A stretch of 64,000 nucleotides of DNA from JACKII01 sp041687435 (GTDB taxonomy: Bacteria; Pseudomonadota; Alphaproteobacteria; Bin95). Position numbers and translations under genes: made by a program. This document shows, one piece after another, positions 35,324 through 43,652 of the stretch (position 1 is the stretch's first letter; each line of letters opens with the position of its first letter). The stretch spans positions 86,171 to 150,170 of the forward strand of contig JAWLBX010000009.1 in NCBI GenBank assembly GCA_041687435.1, read 5' to 3'. The notes beneath the pieces are model-generated. The model worked only from the letters and a program-made list of their open reading frames with translations. It had not been told where the DNA came from and did no database searches.

Positions 35324-36070
35324 TTACGCGATTCCCACCATTTCCGTCCCGCAGCGGAAGCGGAGCGTCCGTTCGGCATCAGCGAAGCTCTGAAAGCCGT
35401 CTGGTTTCAGTTCCGCCCAGAATGCCTGCTGCACCGCCAGGCTGGGAAAATACAGTTCCGGCATTCCGGCATAGGGGGCGCGGGCCGGTTCCAGGCTCAG
35501 GTTGACGACATACCGGAACCCGCCGACCTTCCGCAGCGTCTCCACGACGTTCGGCAGGTGCACGTCCAGCCAGTGGTCGACCAGCGCCTCCATGCTCACG
35601 CCCTCCCGCAATGGCACCAGCGAGACCTGTTTGACAAAGCCGCTGCGGGTGCAGGGGAAGGGCCGATTCAGCGTCGGCACCTGCAGGGGCAGGGCGCCAT
35701 CCACCGCCACATATTCGCGCGTTGCCCAGGGCCAGTAGGGTTGGGCCTTTTCCTGGAACGTGTCGCGGGGCGGGTCGCCGCTGGCGCGCTCTGGATGGGG
35801 CAGGGGGGCGGAATACCAAAGTTGCGCGACGCCATCCCAGGCCGGGTGGCCGCCATCCATCGGGCCATCCGGTTGCTCGTCGAACAAGGTCGCGACGTAG
35901 CGGCTGGCGTGCAGGTTGCCTACGGCTTTCGCTTGGCCATTGCGTTCAATCACACTGGGCATGTGGTTGGCAAACCAATGGCAGATCAGTTCCTCGCGGC
36001 TGGTCTCCGGGCGGCGCTTGATCAGATACATCATCTTGGCGCCGGGGGTGGGCTCCGGCCTTTTGGTCAT
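35324..36070 (-). CDS. EthD-domain protein with two EthD-like repeats
   Basis: 248 residues with two dimeric alpha-beta barrel (EthD-like) repeats. The first has MYLIKRRPETSREELICHWF and HMPSVIERN. The second has KQVSLVPLREGVSMEALVDH and HLPNVVETLRKVGGFRYV. Each carries the HW..xH.P pattern. EthD proteins assist in ether degradation or act as small oxygenase- or isomerase-like units, so the reaction is open. It overlaps the upstream TPP-enzyme gene by 4 nt, so the two are translationally coupled and probably work on one pathway. Confidence 0.75.
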   Translation of the reverse strand: MTKRPEPTPGAKMMYLIKRRPETSREELICHWFANHMPSVIERNGQAKAVGNLHASRYVATLFDEQPDGPMDGGHPAWDGVAQLWYSAPLPHPERASGDPPRDTFQEKAQPYWPWATREYVAVDGALPLQVPTLNRPFPCTRSGFVKQVSLVPLREGVSMEALVDHWLDVHLPNVVETLRKVGGFRYVVNLSLEPARAPYAGMPELYFPSLAVQQAFWAELKPDGFQSFADAERTLRFRCGTEMVGIA

Positions 36071-37752
36071 GGCAGTGTCTCCGCACGTTCATAGCGGCGC
36101 CAGGCGCTCATTTGCAGCGCCGAGGTCTTGCAGTGGACCACGACGGGCTTGGTCTTGACCGCGAAGGCGTGGGCAATGCCGTCGGCAACCGCGTCCTCGC
36201 TTTCAATCGTGATGCCCTCCGCACCGAACGTGCGCGCCCAGGCGGCGAAATCCGGATTGGTGAGGCGGGTGCCTTCCAGAAAGGCCCGTTCCGGATAGCG
36301 TACGTAGGAGTGCATGCCGATGGTGCCATACATGGAATTGTCGGAGATGATCATGATCGGGGCAGCACCGTACTGTATAGCCGTTGCCAATTCGTTGCCC
36401 ATCATCAGCGCGCCGCCGTCGCCGATGAAGCAGACCACCTGCGTCCCGGGCCGCCGCATCGCCGCCGCGACCGCCATCGGCATACCCGAGCCCATGGCGC
36501 CGACGATGGATGACAGGAACACCTGACTCTGCCGGAAGCCGATATAGCGGTGGACGAAGCTGCCGAAATTGCCGGCATCGCTGGTAATGGTGGCATCGCC
36601 GGCCAAGTGTTTGTCCACCTCGCAGACGACGGCGGCGAAGTTGACGCCGTCGGTTGTCGGCTCCCATTCCTTCGCCAGCAGGTCGTTGTGGATTTTGTTG
36701 AGGCCGGCAACCCAGCCCTTTCGCCTGCTGCTGTCCGTCGGTGCACCGCGTCTCAGCAGCGCCTTGATGACCTCGTGCGGGCTGGCGGGAATGCCCAGAT
36801 CGGGTCGCCAGACGCGGCCGATCTCGTTCGCGTCCGGCCAGACATGGACGAAGGGAAGCTGCGGCTGTGGCGCGGCGGGGAAGCTGTAGGATTGGCTGAC
36901 CGTATCGGTCATGCGCTCGCCCAGGCAGATCATCAAATCCGCCTTTTTCATCTCGCCGATCAGGGCTGGTGGCACGCGGATGCCCATATAGCCGCCATAG
37001 TTCGGGTGGCGCGCGTCGAATGCCTGCGGGCGGCGGTGCGAGGGGCTGACCGGCAGCACCCATTCTTCCGCCAGGCGGTTGAGGTCTTTGAAGGCCTGCG
37101 GGTCGGCCACTGCATCCGCCAGCAGTGCGCCGCCGACGATGACCAGCGGTCGCTCCGCCTTGGCCAGCATATCCGTGAGGCGGTCAAGGTCTTCCTCGCA
37201 CGCGGCGGCCCGCAACTGCGGCCGGGGTCGATCGACCGGCGCGCCGGTTTCCTCGTCGAACACATCCTCCGGCAGGATAACGGCGACCGGGCCGGGTGTG
37301 CCGCTTTCGGCGAGGTGGAAGGCGCGGGCGATGGCTTCCGAGGCGGTCTCGGGCTCGTTCACGTGGATCACCTGTTTGGTGATGTCCGCCAGCAGCACGG
37401 AGTAATCCTGCTCCTGTAAGGCCTGCCGGCCAAAATCCTTCCGTTCCACTTGGCCGATCAGCATGACCAGCGGCGTGGCGTCATGATAGGCGGAATGCAG
37501 TGCGACGATGCCGTTGGAAAGGCCCGGGCCGCGGCTGACCATGGCTACGCCGGCGCGGTTGCGGAGCCGCCCGTCCGCTGCCGCCATGAAGCCCGCGCCG
37601 CCTTCGTGCCGGCAGACGACGACGCGGATGGAGTTGCGCTCCACCATGGTCGAGGTCAGGCCGATATAGCTTTCGCCGGGAACGCAATAGACCTGATCGA
37701 CGTTGTGGGCTTCGAGACTGTCACAGATCAGGCGGGCAACGGATTGGACCAT
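36067..37752 (-). CDS. Thiamine diphosphate-dependent acetolactate synthase-like enzyme
   Basis: 561 residues from ATG 37752; the longer upstream reading has no support. The catalytic Glu that activates TPP is in CRHEGGAGFMAAADG (near residue 48). The TPP-binding motif is CFIGDGGALMMGNELATA, followed by IISDNSMYG (DN where NN is more usual). The central domain has PLVIVGGALLADAV. Members include acetolactate synthase, oxalyl-CoA decarboxylase and benzaldehyde lyase. The substrate is not known. Its partner EthD gene overlaps by 4 nt. Confidence 0.8.
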   Translation of the reverse strand: MVQSVARLICDSLEAHNVDQVYCVPGESYIGLTSTMVERNSIRVVVCRHEGGAGFMAAADGRLRNRAGVAMVSRGPGLSNGIVALHSAYHDATPLVMLIGQVERKDFGRQALQEQDYSVLLADITKQVIHVNEPETASEAIARAFHLAESGTPGPVAVILPEDVFDEETGAPVDRPRPQLRAAACEEDLDRLTDMLAKAERPLVIVGGALLADAVADPQAFKDLNRLAEEWVLPVSPSHRRPQAFDARHPNYGGYMGIRVPPALIGEMKKADLMICLGERMTDTVSQSYSFPAAPQPQLPFVHVWPDANEIGRVWRPDLGIPASPHEVIKALLRRGAPTDSSRRKGWVAGLNKIHNDLLAKEWEPTTDGVNFAAVVCEVDKHLAGDATITSDAGNFGSFVHRYIGFRQSQVFLSSIVGAMGSGMPMAVAAAMRRPGTQVVCFIGDGGALMMGNELATAIQYGAAPIMIISDNSMYGTIGMHSYVRYPERAFLEGTRLTNPDFAAWARTFGAEGITIESEDAVADGIAHAFAVKTKPVVVHCKTSALQMSAWRRYERAETLP

Positions 37753-37903
37753 GGCGCGGTTTCTCCCCGCCCGCGTTCCGGCATCGCCAGGACGGCAGGC
37801 TTTGCTGGTATTCCAAGGATCGTCATGGCAATTGTATGCCAGTTCCCTGTGAACACCAGTGCGGATCGGCGGCGGTGGCGGCAACAGTATTGCCAAACAC
37901 GAA

Positions 37904-37928
37904 AAGCCCCGCGGATGGCGCGGGGCTT
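37904..37928 (-). terminator. Rho-independent terminator after rpmB
   Basis: A perfect 10-bp stem, AAGCCCCGCG (37904-37913) with CGCGGGGCTT (37919-37928), around a 5-nt loop. On the minus strand it is followed by TTTTC-GTGTTT. It ends the rpmB transcript 47 bases after the stop codon. Confidence 0.82.
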
Positions 37929-37974
37929 GACGGGGAATCATAGGCGTTTGATGGCGAAGGTCGGCCGTCGGGAA

Positions 37975-38286
37975 TCAGGCCTGAGCAGCCTGCGCGTCAG
38001 CCTTTTTTGCCCGGGCTTTTTCGATGCGGCGTTTGATTCTGCGGGCTTCCGGCGCCAGCTTGCGGTTCGGCGTGCCGAGCAGGAAAGCGTCCAGGCCGCC
38101 ATTGTGCTCGATCGTACGCAACCCCTGCGTGCTGACGCATACGCGCACCCATTCGCCCAGGATGTCGCTCATCACGCGGGTGTTCTGGACGTTCGGCAGA
38201 AAACGCCGGCGGGTCTTGTTCATGGCGTGGCTGACATTGTTGCCAGTCATCACACCTTTACCGGTAATATCGCAGCGGCGCGCCAT
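37975..38286 (-). CDS. rpmB: 50S ribosomal protein L28
   Basis: 103 residues, a typical alphaproteobacterial length. It begins MARRCDITGKGVMTGNNVSH and has NKTRRRFLPNVQ and LRTIEHNGGLDAFLL, all conserved L28 blocks. The basic C-terminal tail (RRIKRRIEKARAKK) contacts 23S rRNA. It lies between its own promoter (38333-38361) and a strong terminator, so it is a single-gene transcript, as expected for a highly expressed protein. Confidence 0.96.
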   Translation of the reverse strand: MARRCDITGKGVMTGNNVSHAMNKTRRRFLPNVQNTRVMSDILGEWVRVCVSTQGLRTIEHNGGLDAFLLGTPNRKLAPEARRIKRRIEKARAKKADAQAAQA

Positions 38287-38331
38287 TGTCGGCCCGATCC
38301 TTCATACTGATTGTTAGAAACGGAAGCGGGT

Positions 38332-38361
38332 TTCCTACACAAGATTGGCAGGGCTTGTCAA
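38332..38361 (-). promoter_or_regulatory. Probable promoter of rpmB
   Basis: TTGACA (minus strand of 38356-38361) is a consensus -35 element. A weaker -10 (TAGGAA) lies 18 bases on, about 45 bases before the rpmB start. The -35 overlaps the stop codon of the RHH gene. Confidence 0.4.
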
Positions 38362-39218
38362 CCGGCCGCGGCCAAGGTGTCTTCGCCGACCTGCAACGCA
38401 GCAACCAGAACGCGCGTTACGTCCGAGCCATCGTCGGAGAGCGGCAGTAACAAGCGCCTGTAAACCTGCTCAGTGCCAGCAAGACGGATCTGGTTGACCT
38501 GATAGAGCGCTTCTCCCTGCTGCTCGACGGCCAGCATATCCTGCTGGAATGCCGCGCGCAGCAATGGGTGCGGGCGGTTGCTGGCGCCGCCGGTGTTCCA
38601 GGCCATGACCGGGTCTTGGTGCGGCTGGGCGATGCCGCCGCCGGCGGCCAGATCAACCACGCTGAGCATGGTTTCGTTGGCTGTGCGGCGCAGCAAACGG
38701 GCGCTGAGTTCGGTGATGCGCGGGAGATATTGCAGTTGTTCGCGGCGGCGGTTCCATTCGCGGTAGATTTCCACCAGAGGGGTAGACAGGCCCCGCTCCA
38801 GCACGCTCAGATGCACGGCAACCTTGACCAGAAGATCCTCACCGCGCTCGATGCGGACCCGCAGCAATTCGCCCTTGACATAGGCCGCGCCGAGTTCTTC
38901 CAGGATGGCGTCGATGGACTGGGCCTCGCCGCTTTTGCCCGGGTTCATCGGTATTTGCTGGAGATAGGTGACGATGTAGGACCGGACTGCCGCGGTCATC
39001 GACATTTCACCGCGGGATGTATCGATCTGTGAGCAAAGCTGGTTGACGGTCATGCGGTGGTCTTCGGCGATATGGCGCAACGCATTCCACATGCTGGGTT
39101 CCAGGCGCATCGTTGTTCGACGGCCATTGATAGTCACGCTTCGCATGGCGAGACGGTTGGCAATGTCCACGTGATCGTCGATGAAAGGCGAGCGTTCTGC
39201 CCGTTGCGCCGAATTCAT
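38358..39218 (-). CDS. Ribbon-helix-helix protein with a PAS-like C-terminal region
   Basis: 286 residues. An N-terminal segment (residues 26-66, VTINGRRTTMRLEPSMWNAL then HRMTVNQLCSQID) matches the RHH_4 DNA-binding family found in alphaproteobacteria. The C-terminal part (about residues 165-280) has MAWNTGGASNRPHPLLRAAF and RRLLLPLSDDGSDVTRVLVA. These resemble a PAS_5-type domain. The union suggests a signal-responsive transcription factor, but no ligand or target is known. It lies between lnt (222-nt gap upstream) and rpmB, transcribed leftward from a possible promoter at 39274-39301. Confidence 0.65.
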   Translation of the reverse strand: MNSAQRAERSPFIDDHVDIANRLAMRSVTINGRRTTMRLEPSMWNALRHIAEDHRMTVNQLCSQIDTSRGEMSMTAAVRSYIVTYLQQIPMNPGKSGEAQSIDAILEELGAAYVKGELLRVRIERGEDLLVKVAVHLSVLERGLSTPLVEIYREWNRRREQLQYLPRITELSARLLRRTANETMLSVVDLAAGGGIAQPHQDPVMAWNTGGASNRPHPLLRAAFQQDMLAVEQQGEALYQVNQIRLAGTEQVYRRLLLPLSDDGSDVTRVLVAALQVGEDTLAAAG

Positions 39219-39273
39219 TGTAAACCCTCGTTCTTTTGCGGTGCCTGCCCTTGACCTTTCGCAGACCTTACCA

Positions 39274-39301
39274 TCGGTATCGGACTACGAGGAAAAGTCA
39301 A
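39274..39301 (-). promoter_or_regulatory. Possible promoter of the RHH gene
   Basis: On the minus strand TTGACT (39296-39301) and TACCGA (39274-39279) are 16 bases apart. The -10 is weak. Confidence 0.28.
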
Positions 39302-39441
39302 TCTGCCAGACGGGCCCTTTGTTGAATCGCATCACTTCTGTATCACGTATATGGCGATGCGACGTATGGTTTCATAGCCTAATTTTGTCCGGAAGCCCAG
39401 CCAGAATTTTACAGTTTGTTTGCCGGCAACCAAAAAGGGTT

Positions 39442-40998
39442 TTACCCGGTAAGTCGAAAACGATACGCGAATAAAAATATAATCGTAAGAATAAGATAGA
39501 AAAGCAATTTCCCCTGAAGGTTGTATGAAAGGGGCGGCAGCGCCTTCGGCAGTGGCGAGTCGATAACGCCGATCACGCCAACACCTAACACGTGTATAAT
39601 ACGTCCGTAGGGGTCAATTGTGGCGGAAATTCCAGTGTTTGCAACCCGAATCATGGGCAGGCCCTCCTCGATGGCCCGCAGGCGCGCAATGGCCAAATGT
39701 TGATGCGGGCCCGCGCTGGAGCCGAACCAGGCGTCATTCGTAATATTCAACAACCATTTCGGCCGGTTTTCCGGGTGACTGACGGCACCCGGAAAAATGC
39801 CTTCATAACAGACCAGAGGGCTCACGGGCGGCGCGCCGGGCACGGGCAGCGTTTGCGGCCCCGGGCCTGCAGTAAAATCCCCGCGGCCCTGGGCCAGGCG
39901 TTCGACCGGAAGCCACCGCCGCAGCGGGACATACTCTCCGAAGGGCACCAAATGGTGTTTGTCGTAAATGGCGGTCGCCGCACCCGTATCGTCCAGAATG
40001 ACGGCTGCGTTCCCAAACCGCGCACCACCATTTGCGTCATTGGCAATTCGGCGAGGCGTGCCGGTGATCAGGGCTCCGTCCGGCGGGATCACCGCCCGAA
40101 TGACGGCCAGGGCATCCGGTGAATCGAGCAACAGGAACGGGGTGGCCGCTTCCGGCCAGATGATGTGAGTCACGCCCTCCGCGGCCGCACCGCGGCTCAA
40201 ATCCAGATGCCGGCGAAGGTGCTGGGCCCGTTGTTCCGGCACCCATTTTTCCCGCTGCGGAATGTTTGGTTGGACGAGGCGCAGGGTAACACCCGGCACC
40301 GACGGTTGCTCCACCGGCGCCCGGGCGAGCCGCCAGTTGCCCAGCCCTGCGGCGATGGCCAGCGGCAGGCCCGCCAGTACAATGATGGCAATGGCCCGCG
40401 GCAGCGGTGCGATGGCCAACGCCGCGAAGGCTGCTGCGGCAAGAACAGTTAGCAGCGACAGGCCATAGGGGCCGATCCAGGCGACGGCCTGAAGCATGCC
40501 GATTTGGCCGCTCCACGCCTGCACCGGCAGGTTCCATGGAAACCCGGTCAGAATGGTACCGCGCAACCACTCGGCGGCAAGGATCAGGGCTGTGAACAAT
40601 AGAAGATCGACGGCGGGCCGGCCGGAGCGCAACCGCGGGAAGGCCGCGCCGGCCAGGCCGGTCAGGATGGCCAGACCGGCCGGCAGTCCGGCCATCGCGA
40701 TCGGCCGCATCCACCCGAATTTTTCCGCCTCCACCAGAAAGGCTTCGCCGACCCAGGAAAGCCCCAGCAGGTGAAAGCCAAAGGCGGCAGCCCACCCCAG
40801 CGCAAAGCCGGCACCGCTGCCCCGCACGCCGTAAAGCAGCAGAAACAGGGGGGTATACAGTGCAATCAGGGCGGGCGGGATCGCATCCGGAGGCATGGCC
40901 CAGGCACCTGCCATGCCACCGGCAGCAGCCAGGAGCATTCGCACGGGCAAGGGCAGGGACCAGCAAAAACGCGGCAAAGCGGACGGCGTGACCATCAA
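39442..40998 (-). CDS. lnt: Apolipoprotein N-acyltransferase
   Basis: 518 residues. About seven N-terminal transmembrane helices precede a nitrilase-like periplasmic domain. The catalytic triad is visible: Glu283 in IIWPEAATPF, Lys347 in IYDKHHLVPFGEY and Cys397 in PLVCYEGIFPG. Lnt adds the third acyl chain to lipoproteins. It lies 6 bases after corC at the end of the conserved miaB-phoH-ybeY-corC-lnt run. Confidence 0.93.
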   Translation of the reverse strand: MMVTPSALPRFCWSLPLPVRMLLAAAGGMAGAWAMPPDAIPPALIALYTPLFLLLYGVRGSGAGFALGWAAAFGFHLLGLSWVGEAFLVEAEKFGWMRPIAMAGLPAGLAILTGLAGAAFPRLRSGRPAVDLLLFTALILAAEWLRGTILTGFPWNLPVQAWSGQIGMLQAVAWIGPYGLSLLTVLAAAAFAALAIAPLPRAIAIIVLAGLPLAIAAGLGNWRLARAPVEQPSVPGVTLRLVQPNIPQREKWVPEQRAQHLRRHLDLSRGAAAEGVTHIIWPEAATPFLLLDSPDALAVIRAVIPPDGALITGTPRRIANDANGGARFGNAAVILDDTGAATAIYDKHHLVPFGEYVPLRRWLPVERLAQGRGDFTAGPGPQTLPVPGAPPVSPLVCYEGIFPGAVSHPENRPKWLLNITNDAWFGSSAGPHQHLAIARLRAIEEGLPMIRVANTGISATIDPYGRIIHVLGVGVIGVIDSPLPKALPPLSYNLQGKLLFYLILTIIFLFAYRFRLTG

Positions 40999-41004
40999 CG
41001 GCGA

Positions 41005-42072
41005 TCAGGCCACCACCGCCGACGACGGCTCCGGCTGTGGCGGCAGATTGCGAACGCGCAGGCGTTTCAGGCGGCGGGGATCGCCTTCCAGAATTTCGAA
41101 CTCGATGCCGGATGGGTGAACGATGATTTCGCCGCGCCCCGGCACCCGGCCGATCAGGTTGAACACCAGCCCGCCCAAGGTATCGATGTTGTCCCGCTCG
41201 TCGTCGGTCAGCACTTCGCCGACTTCCGCCTCGAAGTCCTCCAGAAAGACCCGAGCGTCAGCGGTCAGTGTGCCGTCGGCGCGGCGTTCCAGCGTGGTCG
41301 TGGCGGCTACGTCGTGTTCATCCTCGATCTCGCCGACGATCTGCTCGACCAGATCCTCGATGGTAACGAGGCCATCGATGCCGCCGAACTCATCGACCAC
41401 CAGGGCCATATGGGTGCGTTCCAGACGCATGCGCAGCAGCAGGTCCAGCACCCGCATCGATGGGGCGACGATCATCGCCGGGCGCAGCAACGAACGCAGC
41501 GTTGGCGCTTCCGCCTCGCCCGCCACGACAGGCAGAACGTCCTTCACATGGACCAGGCCAATAGTGTGATCCATGTCGCCCTCGAACACCGGCATGCGCG
41601 AGTGGTGCGTCTCGCCAATTCGGCGGACCACTTCGGACAGCGGCGTTCCGACCTCCACGGCGGCGATGTCGGCCCGCGGCACCATCACATCCTCGACCGT
41701 CTGCCCGCGCAGGCGCAGGGTGTTTTCAAGGATCAGGTGTTCGGTCGGGTTGATCGGCTCATCGTCTTCTTCGTGCCGGTCAGCCAGTTCTTCCAGGGCA
41801 TCGCGCAGGGAGGCTTCGCCGGCGCCGCGCGGCCGGCGCAACAGCCGCCAGATCTCGCGCCAGACCGAACGCCGGCCGCTGGCGCGGGCCGTAGCGTGCC
41901 CGTTTCCGTTCCCATGGCCATTGGTCTGATGGACGGAATAGCCAGTGGATACATCGGCCGTAAAGCTGTTCCGCAGGGAACGCGAATCCGCTTCGGAGGA
42001 GGCGGCGGCGGGAGGCTCCGCCGGCCTGTTGGCGGCCGGCGGAGTGCTACTAGGCGAGGGCTCGTCAGTCAT
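41005..42072 (-). CDS. corC: CorC/HlyC-type CBS-domain transporter accessory protein
   Basis: 355 residues. A 100-residue low-complexity Pro/Ser/Gly N-terminus precedes two CBS domains (VEDVMVPRADIAAVEVGTPL; LLRMRLERTHMALVVDEFGG) and a C-terminal CorC_HlyC domain that binds FAD or metal-related ligands. The protein lacks a DUF21 membrane domain, as is typical of CorC. It helps magnesium/cobalt homeostasis. Its neighbours in the miaB-lnt run confirm the identity. The long disordered N-terminus is longer than usual. Confidence 0.88.
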   Translation of the reverse strand: MTDEPSPSSTPPAANRPAEPPAAASSEADSRSLRNSFTADVSTGYSVHQTNGHGNGNGHATARASGRRSVWREIWRLLRRPRGAGEASLRDALEELADRHEEDDEPINPTEHLILENTLRLRGQTVEDVMVPRADIAAVEVGTPLSEVVRRIGETHHSRMPVFEGDMDHTIGLVHVKDVLPVVAGEAEAPTLRSLLRPAMIVAPSMRVLDLLLRMRLERTHMALVVDEFGGIDGLVTIEDLVEQIVGEIEDEHDVAATTTLERRADGTLTADARVFLEDFEAEVGEVLTDDERDNIDTLGGLVFNLIGRVPGRGEIIVHPSGIEFEILEGDPRRLKRLRVRNLPPQPEPSSAVVA

Positions 42073-42101
42073 AAGCGTGTCAGCAGAACAATCCGCATGC
42101 C

Positions 42102-43652
42102 TTACCCGGGGTCCCCATCGTACGGATCGGGAACATCAAGGCCGGAAAGGATTGCCCGCTCTATTTCTTCCATTCTGTTTTGGTCGGCGGTGACTTGGTG
42201 ATCATACCCTAGAAGATGCAAGACGCCATGCACAACCATATGCGTCAAATGCTGGTCCAGCGTCTTATCCTGCGCGACCGCCTCTCGCGCAACGGTCTCA
42301 TAGGCGATGGCGATGTCACCCAGATGACAGGGTTCGTCGTCCTCCGCCACGACCTGCCGTTCGGCTTCGAACGACAGCACGTTGGTGGGTTTGTCTATAC
42401 CCCGGAACCGGCGGTTCAGGTCGGCCAGGGTGGCATCGTCAGCCAACAGGATGGCCAGGCCCGCATTCTCGCCGACGGCGCCGCCAGCTGCCGCCCAGGC
42501 CGCCTGTGCGGCACGCTCAACCCGCATTTCCACATCCGGCAGACGCTCGGTCCAACTGGCGCTTTCGACGGCAATGTCGGCGGTGAGGGACGATTTGCCG
42601 CTTGGAACTGGGGCCGCGCCGGATGGTGGGGCGGGCTCAGCTGCCGCCGCGGTGGCGGCTGGCGGTCTCGCCGGCCGTGACGGGTAGGCCGCGGGCGGGC
42701 CGCCTGACTGGGCGTAGGCTTGGACAATGCGGCCGACCAGCGGGTCGCGCACCACGTCGGCGGCGGTGAAGCGCTGGGTTGCGATCTCCGCCTTGCCCTC
42801 CAGCCGGTTGACCGCATCGATCAGCCCTGACGGCGTGCCAAGCGGCAGGTCAACCTGATCGGGATCGCCGCAGACCACCATACGGGCGCCTTCGCCGAAG
42901 CGGGTCAGGAACATCAGCATCTGCTGTGGCGATGTGTTCTGCGCTTCGTCCAGAATGACAAAGGCATGCGCCAGCGTGCGGCCGCGCATGAAGGCCAGGG
43001 GTGCGATCTCGATGCTGCCAGCGTCGATCTGGCGCTGCACCAAGTCGCCCGGCAGCATGTCGTGCAGGGCGTCGTAGAGCGGGCGCAGATAGGGATCGAC
43101 CTTTTCCTTCATGTCGCCCGGCAGAAAGCCGATGCGCTCCCCCGCCTCGACCGCGGGGCGGGACAGGATCAGCCGTTCCACCTCGCCCGCCGCCATGGCC
43201 GCGACCGCGGCAGCGACGGCCAGATAGGTCTTGCCGGTGCCGGCCGGGCCAAGGGCGAAGGTCAGCTTGTGCGCCCGGATCTTGCGAATATAGTCCGCCT
43301 GCGCCTGGGTGCGTGGCTGCACCTTGCGCTTGCGCGTGTTGATGGTGACATCGCTGGCGGTCAGTTCCAGACGGGCATCGCTGGAAACGGCGAACTTCAA
43401 GGCGGCGCGCACCGTGCCGGCATCGACGGTTTGCCTCTGTTCCAGCAGTTGGTAGAGCGCGCGCAGCGCCTCGTCCGCCCGCTGCACGGCTCCTTCCGGG
43501 CCCTCGATTTCCACCACATTCCCGCGGGAGCGGATGCGCACGCGTAAGGCTTCCTGGATCAAGGCGAGATGCTGGTCGTATTCGCCATAAAGCTGCTGGG
43601 CGAGCCTGTTGTCCGCAAAGGTCAGCGCCCGCAGGATATCGCCGGCGCTCAA
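42102..43652 (-). CDS. PhoH-YbeY fusion: PhoH-like ATPase joined to endoribonuclease YbeY
   Basis: 516 residues, one uninterrupted frame. Residues 1-316 are PhoH: Walker A GPAGTGKT (135-142), DEAQ (235-238) and CGDPDQVDLP. Residues 356-507 are YbeY, with ADDATLADLNRRFRGIDKPT and the zinc motif H475-x3-H479-x5-H485 in HMVVHGVLHLLGYDH. YbeY trims rRNA 3' ends and joins ribosome quality control. A Pro/Ala-rich linker (about 317-353) separates them. The two are usually separate neighbouring genes, so fusion is unusual. It overlaps miaB by 4 nt. Both halves keep their key residues. Confidence 0.9.
   Translation of the reverse strand: MSAGDILRALTFADNRLAQQLYGEYDQHLALIQEALRVRIRSRGNVVEIEGPEGAVQRADEALRALYQLLEQRQTVDAGTVRAALKFAVSSDARLELTASDVTINTRKRKVQPRTQAQADYIRKIRAHKLTFALGPAGTGKTYLAVAAAVAAMAAGEVERLILSRPAVEAGERIGFLPGDMKEKVDPYLRPLYDALHDMLPGDLVQRQIDAGSIEIAPLAFMRGRTLAHAFVILDEAQNTSPQQMLMFLTRFGEGARMVVCGDPDQVDLPLGTPSGLIDAVNRLEGKAEIATQRFTAADVVRDPLVGRIVQAYAQSGGPPAAYPSRPARPPAATAAAAEPAPPSGAAPVPSGKSSLTADIAVESASWTERLPDVEMRVERAAQAAWAAAGGAVGENAGLAILLADDATLADLNRRFRGIDKPTNVLSFEAERQVVAEDDEPCHLGDIAIAYETVAREAVAQDKTLDQHLTHMVVHGVLHLLGYDHQVTADQNRMEEIERAILSGLDVPDPYDGDPG

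Noticed and set aside
39420..39445. Terminator after lnt
   Set aside because: AACC and GGTT can pair only over a few bases and no T tract follows.
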